This document shows positions 13,825 to 25,300 of a stretch of DNA of 64,000 nt, piece after piece. Below the pieces are notes generated by a model, which saw only the letters and a program-made list of their open reading frames with translations, ran no database searches and was not told the origin of the DNA. Numbering within the stretch: position 1 is the stretch's first letter; every line of letters begins with the position of its first letter. The DNA comes from Cycas panzhihuaensis. Taxonomy: Eukaryota > Cycadophyta. The stretch spans positions 67,401,741-67,465,740 of the forward strand of contig CM041465.1 in NCBI GenBank assembly GCA_023213395.1, given 5' to 3'. The position numbers and the translations under genes were made by a program.

Positions 13825-16177
13825 TAGTTGTTTGGGAATCAGTCTAGGCTAAGTACCTCTTAATAACTTTATGTTTCTTCTATTTCTAATTAAATTCAAG
13901 AGATATATCAAGCTATAAGAACCCTAGAACCAACTTTGTCCAACATCTAAAAAGAAGTCTCCACTTTGTTATGTTGTATGGTTAGAAATGATGAAAAGCA
14001 AAAGGCTAGGATATGTGAATGACACTTGGTAAAGGAATATACTAGCTTACATAATCAAGTAGAGGAGATTTAAGTTCATAGTTATATTAGCAATGTTTTT
14101 GTTTTATTTTCTTATTTTTTATTATTTCTTCCCTTATATTTTCAACATCTTAGGTTTAATCAGATGAAGGAAAGGATAAAATAAAGAATAATTTGATCCC
14201 ACACTTGCAAAAAGCAATAAAAAAGACATATAAATCTAAGGAAAATTACTCTACAAATTAAACAAATAAATAAGAAATCATATCGACTCCATTTTTCTAA
14301 TTGAAATCTTATCAACAAATAAAAGAAACTAATTTAAAATCTTTAAACAAATTTCTATTTCAAATAAAAATATATAAGAAACAAACTTTTCAAAAGGAAA
14401 TCTTTCATACATACCCAAAAAATAAAGGTTGAAGTGGTATGAAGTTCCTAGACTTTTTCTTCTTGTATGTATAATCTTTGATGAATTTTATAGTTTTTCA
14501 AGCATAGAATAAATCTAAATAAAAGAAATGAACTATAAAATTTAATATGAAAACTATAAACTTAACATGTAACCTCAATGGCCACTTGAACAACCCATGA
14601 AAAATGACATATAATGTGTAGATTCACCATGCAAGAAATAACTTAGTTCATAGATCTCATTAAGAAGTTAGATTAGGAACATAGAAACATTTTACCATTG
14701 ATTCAACAACATATAACTATGAAATTATTGAATTGATTCTATTTCTTATAAAATAAAATAGTAAGCAAGAGGCATATAAAGTTTATTCCCTTTACTTTTT
14801 TCTAATTATGCATCTTTTAGATGAAGAAGTAGGAAAAAAGTAAATAATCAAGGAAAGTAAATCACATAATCACAGAATCCTCAATGTATGCAACCATATA
14901 TATGCCTCAGCATAGTAATCTTCCCCTTATTGACTAATATTTCACCAAATTTTCCTTTTAATATAAGCAAAAATAGGAGAAATTTGTGAAGAAATGACCA
15001 AAACTAACACCAAATTAAAAGAGATGAGACAAAGACCTCCTAGAAATCTTGACTGCTATGGAGAATGAAAGAGAGAAACTATGAAATATGATGAAGAGGT
15101 AGATTACTCTTCTCTATATCAAACCTCTATGAACACCATAAGGGCCTAATCCTTTAGCCAAGATTAATTCAAGGAAAATTAAGGAATAATAAGAACTATA
15201 CCCAAGATTAAGAAGACGACATAAAAGAGGCACAATATAATAAGCAACCATTTAAAAATAGTAAGAAAAAGTGATGAAAAAATATTACTAAATGTTTAGT
15301 AAGAGAGTTGGTGCTCAAATAAAGGCTTTGTAGAGGATAAACATCTCAGAAAATCTTAGAAAATAGAGTTAAACAATAGCACTAACTATATTTCCAAGTC
15401 TTTTTCTTCTTAATTCTCTCATTTTCCACTTCTCTTCTCTTTAAAGATGCAACCACAAAAATCATAATAATTCGCTCTCTAATCAATTCTCTAAGGTTTC
15501 ATGGGCTTTTAGGCAAGAAAGAAGAAGTTACCATGAAATCTAGGCAAGAGCATGTGAAAAATAGAGAAAAATAGCATATTTGACTAAAAAATTAGCATAT
15601 ATATAACAATAAAAAAATATAATTTTCTACATAAAATACGATTGATTATGTTTTATGTAGAACAAAGAATATGACTTTTTATATAAAACACGATCAGTCA
15701 AATTTTGGGCAATATTGAAAAAGTAATGGTAAAAACTAAAAATATTAATAAATAAAGTTTAAAAACTTGGAGTATTGCCAAAAATTGAAGTGAAATAACC
15801 TTATCAAAGACAAAGAGTAACCCATAAAAAGTGATAAATTAAGCACAAGCCAGAAAATATTGAAAATTAATAGCCATAATATAAGAACAAGAGGATAAGA
15901 TAGAAACAAGGAGTACTTTAAAAGTAAAATGAGAATTAGAATGGCTTAGAGAAAGATTTTGATGCTAATGGTTTTATTCATCGACATATGGAAGACATAA
16001 TAATATATTCATCATCATCTAAAATATCATCATCAATATTTGCATTTCCATTAACCAAAATCATATCAAATTTAATTAAAAGCATAATATGATATTACAA
16101 ACACTAAATATAATCTCATTTAATAAGTAAATACACCAATAATCAATTAAATCAATCAGCTAAATTTTTGTGAAACA
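13825..16177 (-). repeat. 3' LTR of the giant gypsy element (2.35 kb)
   Basis: Read on the plus strand it starts TAGTTGTTTGGG and ends TTGTGAAACA. It aligns throughout with 33451-35536 joined to 39485-39783. Inside is a hairpin with 12-bp perfect arms, TTCTACATAAAA (15625-15636) and TTTTATGTAGAA (15651-15662), with related TTTTATATAAAA-type sequence just downstream. The LTR is non-coding and A+T-rich. At 2.35 kb it is long for plant LTRs but not extreme for the Tat lineage. Confidence 0.85.
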
Positions 16178-16194
16178 TTTTCCCCCTTAACACC
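16178..16194 (-). other. Polypurine tract of the giant gypsy element
   Basis: Read on the minus strand it is GGTGTTAAGGGGGAAAA, directly next to the LTR start TGTTTCAC. This primes plus-strand DNA synthesis. It marks 13825-16177 as the 3' LTR and sets the element on the minus strand. Confidence 0.8.
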
Positions 16195-17117
16195 TAAAGC
16201 TCTTACTTTGAGATAGAAATAAGATGGTGAGAGGTAGCAACATTTTATAAGTTCAAGCCTCTCAAAGTTTATAGAAAAAGGAAATGAGTGATGATTGTAT
16301 AAATGATGGAAATGCAAAAGGGAATACAAATAAGCTAAAAACTATCCAATTAAAGTTAAGAATAAACCTTAACTTTACTACAACACTAGGTGAAGAGAGC
16401 CATGAAAATGCCTCTCAAATAGATAAGCCTTAAAAGATAAACTACTACAAAGATGTTGATAACCAGGATGGGGCTTAAAACTTTCTTAAATGATGGTACT
16501 ACTCAAGATGCCCATAAACTACATGGGGCTTAAGAACCAAGTGTTCAAAATTTTACCTTGTTAACCATACTTTAGATGTAAGGATCTTTTTTCTAAAGCA
16601 TAAACAATAAATTGTCATAGTTTACAAGCTCATTAATAGGTAACTTTTTTAGCTTGATTATTATAGTTTAGTCTCATCAATAATCAAGTTTTACAATGTA
16701 ATATTATCATAGTTTAAGCTTTATAATATTATCATTAAAACCTATGTAAGTTACTGCATTTGAAGAAGAATATCCATCACCAAAAAGGCTTATTATGAAA
16801 TAAAATACCTTAATTGATGGAAAAGATACCAAGATTCTAAGTTTAGGGAAGTTAATTTAAAAAATGATAACTAAGGATGAGTCATATTAACTTTAATAGA
16901 TAAAATGAATTTAGGAAAAAAAAATTACCAAAAAGCTAAAGAGAGAGCCCCTTGTTATAAGGTAATAGGAGAATTTTGATTTTATTTTTACAGTTAAGAG
17001 TTGGCAATTAGTGGTCTAGAGGGCTACGTAATAATAGTTGGAGGTGATAGAGAGACCATTTAAGAGTGGGATATAAAGAATGGTAAGGAGGACTAGAAGA
17101 TGGAAGCAAAAAAGGTA

Positions 17118-17142
17118 GAAGAGCCTACTTAAGAGGCTCTTC
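17118..17142. other. Inverted repeat, 9-bp arms
   Basis: GAAGAGCCT (17118-17126) and AGGCTCTTC (17134-17142) form a perfect stem with a 7-base loop. The same stem is kept at 23236-23260 in X copy 2. It lies within a Glu-rich plus-strand relic frame (EVEEPPQEALQ in copy 2), so it may be a by-product of Glu-rich coding sequence rather than a regulatory structure. Confidence 0.5.
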
Positions 17143-19044
17143 ACGAGGCTTAAGGAGAGGTGATATTACAACCAGTGAAGGAGATGGTGGTGAAGCCATC
17201 AGGAGGAGTCTAACTAAGAGGAGGAGAGCCACAACCAATAGGTACATTAATTATTTTAATTTTATGTTTTAGATATATCTGTCTTTTTGTTATTTATTCT
17301 CTTATTTAATTAGGGACTGATCATGATCATATATAATTTACATTAACAGGTAAGGGATCTTGGCCCTATCTAAGATATGAAGACTACTAGACTTAATATT
17401 CCTATATGCATCGATTGTGGAAGAGCTTCCAACATAGAATATGATTAATCAAACTTTATAGGATGACCATATCAAGTATTTTAATCTATCACTATGAGCT
17501 CAAGATATATGTTAAGATGTGAAGGTAGAGCTAAGGCTCTAGGAGACTGAGCTCAAAGCAGTCAAGGATGAGATATGTTATATTCAGAGGATGACCCTCA
17601 TGAAGATAGGGGAACAGGTCACTCCATCTAGAAGTATGATAGTTTAATAGAGGAGGCAATTTCTAGCTAGGACAAAGGCAAAGAAACAAGCATATTCCAA
17701 GCTGAGATAAGAGAGTATAGCCAGATAGGGGATAGGGGAGATCTCTCCAAGGATCATAGAGATGAAGATATCTTGTATAAAGAGGAGATACAAAATAGAT
17801 AGAAGTCATCATAGCCTCTAATGATGTACTATGAGCCACATGATGGCAAATGCACTTTATGATGACTATGTATTTATGTATCTAAATATATTGATCATTC
17901 CAATTATCATTTATGTAATTATGTGGATGAAACATTAACTCTCTATCCATCCCCTCCTTTTATTCCTTCTTTATATTATGTATAATATATACTCATTTGT
18001 GTGATTGATTCTGAAATCATATATAAAAGAGAAAGGACCTTCTTTTTATATTTTATCATTATTTTTTTTTTATTAGTATGTACATGATAGTTTGTACTCA
18101 TTTCAGAGTGAAATAGGTTTTTCAAAAAAGACAAATATAAGGCATAATGAAAGAAAGATAAACAAATTAAATCATAGGAGGGAGTAGATAAAAAAGATTT
18201 ATGAATTTCATTTTTATAAACTTAAAATTATTTGAAACTCAAATGATAATAAGTTTATAGGAGCAAAAAATGAAACAATAGAAACCCTCAATAGAAGAAG
18301 GAGTTATATCATTCACATCATACTCAAGATAGATTATATAAATACAGATTGAAATCCATATCTATATAATATATCTAGAGAAAAATATGTCATTTATAAA
18401 ATGAAAGGTAAGTTTTACTTGATAAAAACCTAGTTTTTTTAGTACATAGAATTTCTCATTAGCTCCTTCTAGGGGCAAAAGGCTTTGAAGGACTTGCCTC
18501 CTACCAAGATCCTTCTTAACCCATGATTCCTACGTGGGTCTATATTTTCTAACACTTCATCTTTTATTAAACTTATCAATTTAGACTCAACGAAACTCAT
18601 ACTTCTACCTTCTAAATCCATAGTTAATACTCTTTACAGAATGATAGTTTATACTTATTCTAGAGTGGTAGTTTATATACATTCTAAAGTAGGGTGTCCT
18701 CAACATAGGATGAAATCTATTGAAGGTAGTTATCTAGGATAAAAGTAAAACAGGTTAATGTCACCAGGTCATTATATTAGCTGATTATTCCTAAAAAGGG
18801 ACTTAAGTGAACATTAAATTATATCACTTAATCGAAATACACTTTCATATGCATTATGTACAATTTCATTTCACCTAACTCTAATGCTCCCCCTCTCAAT
18901 ATAAAAGTAAATGCTTAATGGAGGAGGCTCATTCTTACCTCCCTATTTTGTCAGAGCTACTCTTTTTCTCTCAAGTCTCTCTTGCTTCCATGTTTGCCTT
19001 TGTGTTTAATGCATGGAGATGAACGATAGATCCACTATTTCATA

Positions 19045-19200
19045 TGGTATCAGAGTAGCCAAGGCTCAAAACTAGTCTTCTATACCATGGTAGCACACCC
19101 AAATATACATGAAGGCAGAGGTGTGGCTATCTATGAATGTTATGGTAGACATGCATGCCATGTAGGTATAACCAGCTCCTAATGACAGGGAGTGTTGGAG
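19045..19200 (+). other. TRIM-like PBS and PPT pair inside X copy 1
   Basis: TTTCATATGGTATCAGAG has an LTR-like CA end followed by a perfect TGGTATCAGAG primer-binding site (19045-19055). About 140 bases on, GACAGGGAG is followed by TGTTGGAGCAC (19193), like a PPT and LTR start. An AATATAAAAG TATA-like box lies near 18900. Such a tight PBS-PPT spacing is typical of terminal-repeat retrotransposons in miniature. I could not match LTRs on the two sides, so this stays a candidate. The same arrangement occurs at 25163 in copy 2. Confidence 0.35.
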
Positions 19201-19528
19201 CACGTGACAATAACTATCCCAAGGAAGTCCTCTTCCCAAATCACCTTAAGGCATTTGGTGTAATAGTAATCGGTGATAAAATGAAACTATAGTATTAGCT
19301 TTCGTATTAAAATATCATGAAGTATACTCAAGAATAACTAAAAATAACAAAGATATCAATGATAAAACTTGATGGTAAAGAGTAAGGAGCCATGGGGAAT
19401 GGACCTCGTAAGTACTAACCAACTAATAAATAATAACTTAATAATCAGAGTAGATGATAATAGGACCATCATAAAACTAGGAAATACCTAACAAGGCTCT
19501 TATAATAGCAGAATACCCAACTTCATTA

Positions 19529-19741
19529 TTGGTGGATCTAAGTAAAAATAGACCTACAGATGAGAGAAGGTCTTTTTATTACCCATATATCACCCATGTA
19601 ATAATAGATGGTCTTAGGTTGCCTCTATTACCTTCATCAGTGAGCATACTCAATGCCATAGGTAAGATAAGAGCTAAATTTAAAGATAAAGTCATAAATG
19701 AAGCGCAACTACAAAAAATAAATAATGAAGAGTTGGTGTAG
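19529..19741 (+). CDS. 70-codon ORF antisense to the gypsy element (X copy 1)
   Basis: The frame starts MVDLSKNRPTDERRSFYY and ends with a charged segment (QLQKINNEELV). The central part (THVIIDGLRLPLLPSSVSIL) looks like folded protein rather than random A+T-rich translation. No signal peptide or membrane segment is present. I do not recognise a family. Because it is antisense to gag-pro and between the PPT and pol remains, it sits where some Tat-lineage elements carry an antisense ORF. The frame is probably longer but broken on both sides. It recurs at 25647-25859 with five substitutions. Confidence 0.3.
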   Translation: MVDLSKNRPTDERRSFYYPYITHVIIDGLRLPLLPSSVSILNAIGKIRAKFKDKVINEAQLQKINNEELV

Positions 19742-19967
19742 AATGATACAAAGATTGTTGTAACTGTAAGGAGTAAATAATAATATCATAACTAGGATAA
19801 CAACTAATGGTTAAAAGATACCAAATAAGGTTTGATCACAATTAAGGCTATGGTAGACCTAAGCATTTAGATCTGAACATCTTGAGTGTCTAACCCAAAT
19901 AAGAGCAACCTATAATTAATATAGTTAGGGTTGAATCCATCACATGACTTTCCCTAGATAATAGGAG

Positions 19968-20340
19968 TATAGCTAGTGGTCTTGTGTCTTTCGATCCCAG
20001 CTTCTCTGCAATAGTTCTCAGACTCCAAGGAGTTGAATTCACCTCCATTGTCAGTTCTTAAACATTTGATTTTCTTACCAAGACTATTTTTAACTAAAGT
20101 CTTGAACTGCTTAAACACACTAAAAACTTTAGATTTCCTTTTCAAAAAATCATCCCATATCTTCCTAGAGTAATCATCTATAAATGTGACAAAACATAAT
20201 GATCCTCCATAAGATATTTTATGGGTTGGTCCCCATACATCTAAATGTATGTAATCCAAAATACCTTTACTAGTGTGACTTCCTACTTTAAACCTGAGTG
20301 TACACTGTTTTCCAAAAACACAATGTTTATAGAAAGCCAA
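19968..20340 (-). pseudogene. copia B integrase, N-terminal half
   Basis: The frame continues the zinc-binding region (KHCVFGKQ; the first Cys of the CxxC pair is Tyr) and the catalytic core. DVWGPT supplies the first Asp. DDYSRKIW lies within the core. DNGGEF supplies the second Asp. The third catalytic residue (Glu of a QNGVxER motif) is lost: after GIERHKTTSYTP the sequence passes straight into repeat X. A stop separates it from the frame to the right. It would join element cDNA to the host chromosome if complete. Here it is dead. Confidence 0.85.
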
Positions 20341-20343
20341 GTC

Positions 20344-20877
20344 TTAAAGATGCAAGTTAGGAAGCAACTTACTGTTTATCAGCACCTTAAGTCCTTTGTC
20401 ACTCATGTGCCCAAGTCTCTGATGCCATAACTGAGCAGGATCTTCTGTAGTCTTTAATGTTGTAGCTGCTTGGCTGACATCTGTACTTCCCACTAATATG
20501 TAAAGATTTCTTTTCTTTAAGGCTTTCATAACAACCAAAGCACCCTTTGACACCTTTAGGACTCCTTCATGACCTGTATACTTAAAACCACCCGAATCTA
20601 ATTCACCTAAAGAAATTAGATTCTTTTTCAAATCAGGTACATGTCTAACCTCAGTTAATGTTCTGACTACCCCATCAAACATCTTAATTCTGATGCTACC
20701 AATGCCTACTATCTTATAAGAAACTTCATTTCCCATAAGTACATCACCACCATCAAGAGGTTGGTATGATGAGAACCAACTCTTGTATGGACACATTTGG
20801 TGCGGAGCACTTGAATCTAATAACCAGTCATGGTGATAATGGGAAACATTACAAGTGACCAAGACATCATCATCCAT
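20344..20877 (-). pseudogene. copia B protease and GAG-pre-integrase region
   Basis: The 177-codon open frame starts within protease. WLLDSSAPHQMCP is the aspartic protease active site, normally DSGA or DTGA; Gly has become Ser, which should inactivate it. Further on is the typical copia segment VRHVPDLKKNLISLGELD. Then comes the GAG-pre-integrase and integrase zinc motif LWHQRLGHMSDKGLKVL with its two His. It is in the expected place between gag (right) and integrase (left). Confidence 0.88.
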
Positions 20878-20886
20878 ACCTTGATT

Positions 20887-21717
20887 TTACTCCACCTGAT
20901 TTGTCTCCTTGAAAGGATCTTCCTTTTTCTGGAACTCTTTCCTTTTGTAACAATCCTTCTTGAGGTGACCGGTCTTATTACAATGCCAATACCTGAGCTT
21001 ACTCTTTTTTCTCTTTGACTTGGACCTCAATGTATCCCTAGAGTTTTGTCCTCTCTCAAACATTTTATCCCTTACTGTCATGGCTTTTGGTGTGGAGGTT
21101 TCAAGACTAGACTTCCTTTGTACTTCTTCCATTAGCAAAGCACTCATAACATAATCATATTCCAATTCATCTATAGTACTAAAACTAATTGAGGTGATAA
21201 TATTATCCCAGGATTCAGGTAATGAGCATAACATGGTAACAGCCTTGTCCTCGTCCTCAATTTTAATATCGATACTAGTCAATTGACAAATAAGAGTATT
21301 AAAAATATTTAAATGGTTAGCAATTTTTGTACCTTCCTTCATTCGTAACGAGTACATTTGCCTCTTCAGGTAGATTTGATTCATTACTGATTAGGTCATA
21401 TACAAGCCTTCCAACCGGGTCCATAATCCTACTATTGTCTGCTCCCCTGCGATGTTAAACAAAATTTCATCCACTAAGCACAATCGTATTATGCTAAGTA
21501 CCTTTTTGTCTAAATCATCTTATTCATCATCATCCATCCCTACGGGTTTCTTTGATTTCCCTATAAGGGCTTTGTACAAACCCTGTTGTACAAGAATATC
21601 ATATGCTTTTAGCTTCCATAACTCGAAGTTATTCTTGCCATTGAATTTCTCCACCTCGAACTTTGCACTTGCTAGTTTTGCCATTTGGTGTAGAAAAGTC
21701 GACACCAAAACCTTCAC
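20887..21717 (-). pseudogene. copia B gag with CCHC-type zinc knuckle
   Basis: Two open pieces (21520-21717 and 20887-21384) plus the stretch between them make the gag. The N-terminal part reads KFEVEKFNGKNNFELWKLK, the start typical of copia gag. The core includes AVTMLCSLPESWDNIITSI (UBN2-like). The zinc knuckle YWHCNKTGHLKKDC has Tyr in place of the first Cys of CX2CX4HX4C. It would form the capsid-like particle. Frame breaks lie around 21385-21519. Start is near 21717, about 40 bases after the PBS. Confidence 0.88.
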
Positions 21718-21740
21718 AAACTCGCTATAAGAAAAATAGT

Positions 21741-21753
21741 GGCTCTGATACCA
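21741..21753 (-). other. copia B primer-binding site
   Basis: The plus strand reads GGCTCTGATACCA, the exact reverse complement of TGGTATCAGAGCC, complementary to the 3' end of initiator Met-tRNA. It lies two bases from the 5' LTR edge at 21756. It is the best-preserved PBS in the window. Confidence 0.9.
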
Positions 21754-21755
21754 CT

Positions 21756-22369
21756 TGTTGAGAATACAAGGTCCTAACCCTTAAACCGCCTCCAAAATCT
21801 ATTGCATTCTTACAACTAGTTACAGAAATTGAAACTTAAAATTACATGCAAGTTCTAAATCAAAGATTATACAATAACATAAAAATGAAAGCCAAACATC
21901 ACATGTGCACCCGATATAACATGGTAAAACCCTAGCAGTGTGCTAGGGAAACATCCACATAGGAAAGGTATCGATCTTTATCAGAGAATGGAGAAACAAG
22001 ACATCTCAAGAGTGAGTGCTCTCGTGAACAACAACTAGTCCGCCTCATCACCATACATTGCATTACATTACAACATAATAAGAAAAGCCCTAAAATGGGC
22101 TACATGAGAGGAACATCCAAGACCTAAATCTCAACCATAGAATCTAGGGTATTCGTATCGAATGACCCAGATTCTCTTTACATTTTGATAAGGTTTACAT
22201 GGCTAATTTTTGAGCCTGGGCTATCGCCTCAACCCTCCTACGGGCGCCCACCCCACCGCATCCCCTGGCCAAGGGCAGCTCCCACCCCCCTTAGAACCCC
22301 CCGAGAAAGATTAGGGGGGGAAACCATGCCAAAATATTAGCCCCATAATTATTGTCACAATATCCAACA
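21756..22369 (-). repeat. copia B 5' LTR (614 bp) with G+C-rich block
   Basis: On the minus strand it starts TGTTGGATATTGTGACAAT and ends with TTGTATTCTCAACA. A very G+C-rich block (about 22220-22330) with runs of C and G stands out in otherwise A+T-rich DNA. No second copy of this LTR is in the window. Confidence 0.82.
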
Positions 22370-25300
22370 TTTATAAGTTCAAGTCTCTCAACATTTACAG
22401 AAAACAGAAATGAGTGATGATTGTATAAATGATAGAAATGCAAAATGGAATACAAATAAGCTAAAAACTATCCAAATTAAGTTAATAATAAACCTTAACT
22501 TTATTGCAACATTGGTCGAAGAGAGCCATGAAAATGCCTCTCAAATAAATAAGCCTTAAAAGATAAACTACTACAAATATGTTGATAACTAGGATGGGGC
22601 TTAAAACTTTCTTAAATGATGGTACTACTGGAGATGCCTATAAACTATATGGGGCTTAAGAACCAAGTGTTCAAAATTTTACCTCGTTAATCATACTTTA
22701 GATATAAGGTTCTTTTTGCCAAAGCATAAACGATAAATTGTCATAGTTTACAAGCTCATTAATAGGTGACTTTTTTTAGCTTGATTATTATAGTTTAGGC
22801 TCATCAATAATCAAGTTTTATTATCATAGTTTAAGCTTTGTAATATTATCATTAAAACCTATGTAAGTTACTGCATTTGAAGAAGAATATCCATCACCAA
22901 AAAGGCTTATTATCAAATAAAATACCTTAATTGATGGAAAAGATACCAACATTCTAAGTTTAGGGAAGTTAATTTAAAAAATGATAATTAAGGATGAGTC
23001 ATATTAACTTCAATAGATAAAATGAATTTAGGAAAAAAAAAATTGCCAAAAAGCTAAAGAGAGAGCCCCTTTTTATAAGGTAATAGGAGAATTTTGATTT
23101 TATTTTTACAAGTAAGAGTTGGCAATTAGTGATCTAGAGGGCTCCTTAATGATAGTTGGAGGTCATAGAGAGACCATTTAAGAGTGGGATACAAAGAATG
23201 GTAAGGAGGAGTAGGAGATGGAAGCAAAAGAGGTAGAAGAGCCTCCTCAAGAGGCTCTTCAGGAGGGTTAAGGAGAGGTGATATTACAACTAGTGAAGGA
23301 GATGTGGTGAAGCCATCATGAGGAGTCTAGCCAAGAGGAGGAGAACCACAACCAATAGGTACATTACTTATTTTGATTTTATATTTTAGTTATATCTCTC
23401 TTTTTATTATTTATTCTCTTATTTAATTAGAGACTGATCATGATCATATATAATTTACATTAATAGGTAAGGGGATCTTGGACCTATCTAAGATATGAAG
23501 ACTATTAGACTTAATATTCCTATATGCATTGATTGTGGAAGAGCTTCCAACATAGAATATGATTAATAAAACTTTGCAAGGTGACCATATCAAGTATTTT
23601 AATCTATAACTATGAGCTCAGGATATATGTTAGGATATGAAGGTGGAGCTAAGGCTCTGGAAGACTGAGCTTAAAGCAGTGGAGGATGAGATATGTTATA
23701 TTCAAAGGATGACCCTCATGCAGATAGGGGGACAAGTCACTCCATCTAGAAGTATGATAATTCAATAGAGGAGGCAGTTTCTAGCTAGGACATAGTCAAA
23801 GAAACAAGCATATTCCAAGCTGAGATAAGAGAATATAGCCAGATAGGGGACAGGGGAGATCTCTCCAAGGATCATAGAGATGAGGATATCTTGTATAAAG
23901 AGGAGATACAAAAGAGATAGAAGTCATCATAGCCTCTAATGATGTACTATGATCCATATGATGGCAAATGCATTTTATGATGACTATGTATTTATGTATC
24001 TAAATATATTGATCATTCTAATTTTCATTTAGGTAATTATGTGGATGAGACATTAACTCTTTATCCATCCCCTCCTTTTATCCCTTCTTTATATTATGCA
24101 TAATATATACTCATTTTTGTGATTGACTCTGAAATCATATAAAAAAGAGAAAGGACCTTCTTTTTTATATTTTATCATTATTTTATTTTTACTAGTATAT
24201 ACAGGATAGTTTGTCCTCATTTCAGAGTAAAATAGGTTTTTCAAAAAAGACAAATATAAGGCATAATGAAGGAAAGATAAAAAAATTAAATCATAGGAGG
24301 GAGTAGATAAAAAAGATTTATGAAATTCATTCTTACAAACTTAAAATTATTTGAAACTCAAACGATAATAAGTTTATAGGAGCAAAAAATGAAACAATAG
24401 AAACCCTCTATAGAAGAAGGATTTATATCATTCACGTCATACTCAAGATAGATTATATAAACACAGATTAAAATCCATATCTATATAATATATCTAGTGA
24501 AAAAGATGTCGTTTATAAAATAAAAGGTAAGTTTCACTTGATAAAAAACTAGTTTTTTGAGTATATAGAATTTCTCATTAGCTCCTTCTAGGGAAAAAGG
24601 CTTTGAAGGACTTGCCTCCTACCAAAATCCTTCTTGACCCATGATTCCCACGTGGGTCTATCTTTCCTAACACTTCATCTTATATTAAACATATCAATTT
24701 AGACTCAACAAAACTCATACTTCTACCTTCTAAATCTATAGTTTATACTCTTTATGGAATGATAGTTTATACTTATTCTAGAGTGGTACTTTATACACAT
24801 TCTAAAGTAGGGTGTCCTCAACATAGGATGAAATCTATCAAAGTTGTTATCTAGGATAAAAGTAAAATAGGTTAATATCACCAGGTCATTACATTAGTTG
24901 ATTACTCCTAAAAAGGGCCTTAAGTGAACATTAAATTAGATCACTTAATTGAAATGCACTTTCATATGCATTATATGCAATTTCAATTCACCTAACTCTA
25001 ATGCTCCCCCTCTCAATATAAAAGTAAAAGCTTAATGGAGGAGTCTTATTCTTCCCTCCCCATTTTATTAAAGCTACTCTTTTTCTCTCAAGTCTCTCTT
25101 GCTCCCATGTTTGCCTTTGTATTTAGTGCATGGAGATGAACGATAGATCCACTCTTTTCATATGGTATCAGAGTAGCCAAGCCTCAAAACTGGTCTTTTA
25201 TACCATGGTAGCACACCCAAACATACATGAAGGTAGAGGTGTAGCTACCGAGGAATGTCATGGTAGACATGCATGCCATTTAGGTAAAACTAACTCCTAG

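Larger units (their letters stand above)
16244..19967. repeat. 3.7-kb internal repeat X, copy 1
   Basis: This segment is repeated nearly unchanged at 22370-26085. Copy 1 runs from TTTATAAGTTCAAG to CCTAGATAATAGGAG. It lies between the gypsy PPT and the remains of its pol. On the plus strand, antisense to the element, a relic frame near 17500-17620 reads TELKAVKDEICYIQRMTLMK, a charged coiled-coil-like stretch, and a 70-codon ORF lies at 19529-19741. These may be decayed parts of the antisense ORF known from some Tat-lineage elements, but the match is weak. It also holds a PBS-like site (19045) and a hairpin (17118-17142). Confidence 0.85.
19968..22369 (-). mobile_element. Copia B: truncated Ty1/copia element (integrase, protease, gag, 5' LTR)
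   Basis: In minus-strand order: 5' LTR (21756-22369), PBS, gag, protease, integrase. It is cut within integrase at 19968, where X copy 1 ends. RT, RNase H and 3' LTR are absent. On the right the LTR abuts TTTAT (22370-22374), the first bases of X copy 2. X copy 1 shows the same TTTAT site uninterrupted at 16244, so the original insertion point is visible. This truncation comes from a rearrangement rather than from transposition. Confidence 0.85.

Noticed and set aside
21452-21730. 92-codon plus-strand ORF
   Set aside because: It lies antisense to the copia B gag N-terminus, which has clear family motifs on the minus strand.
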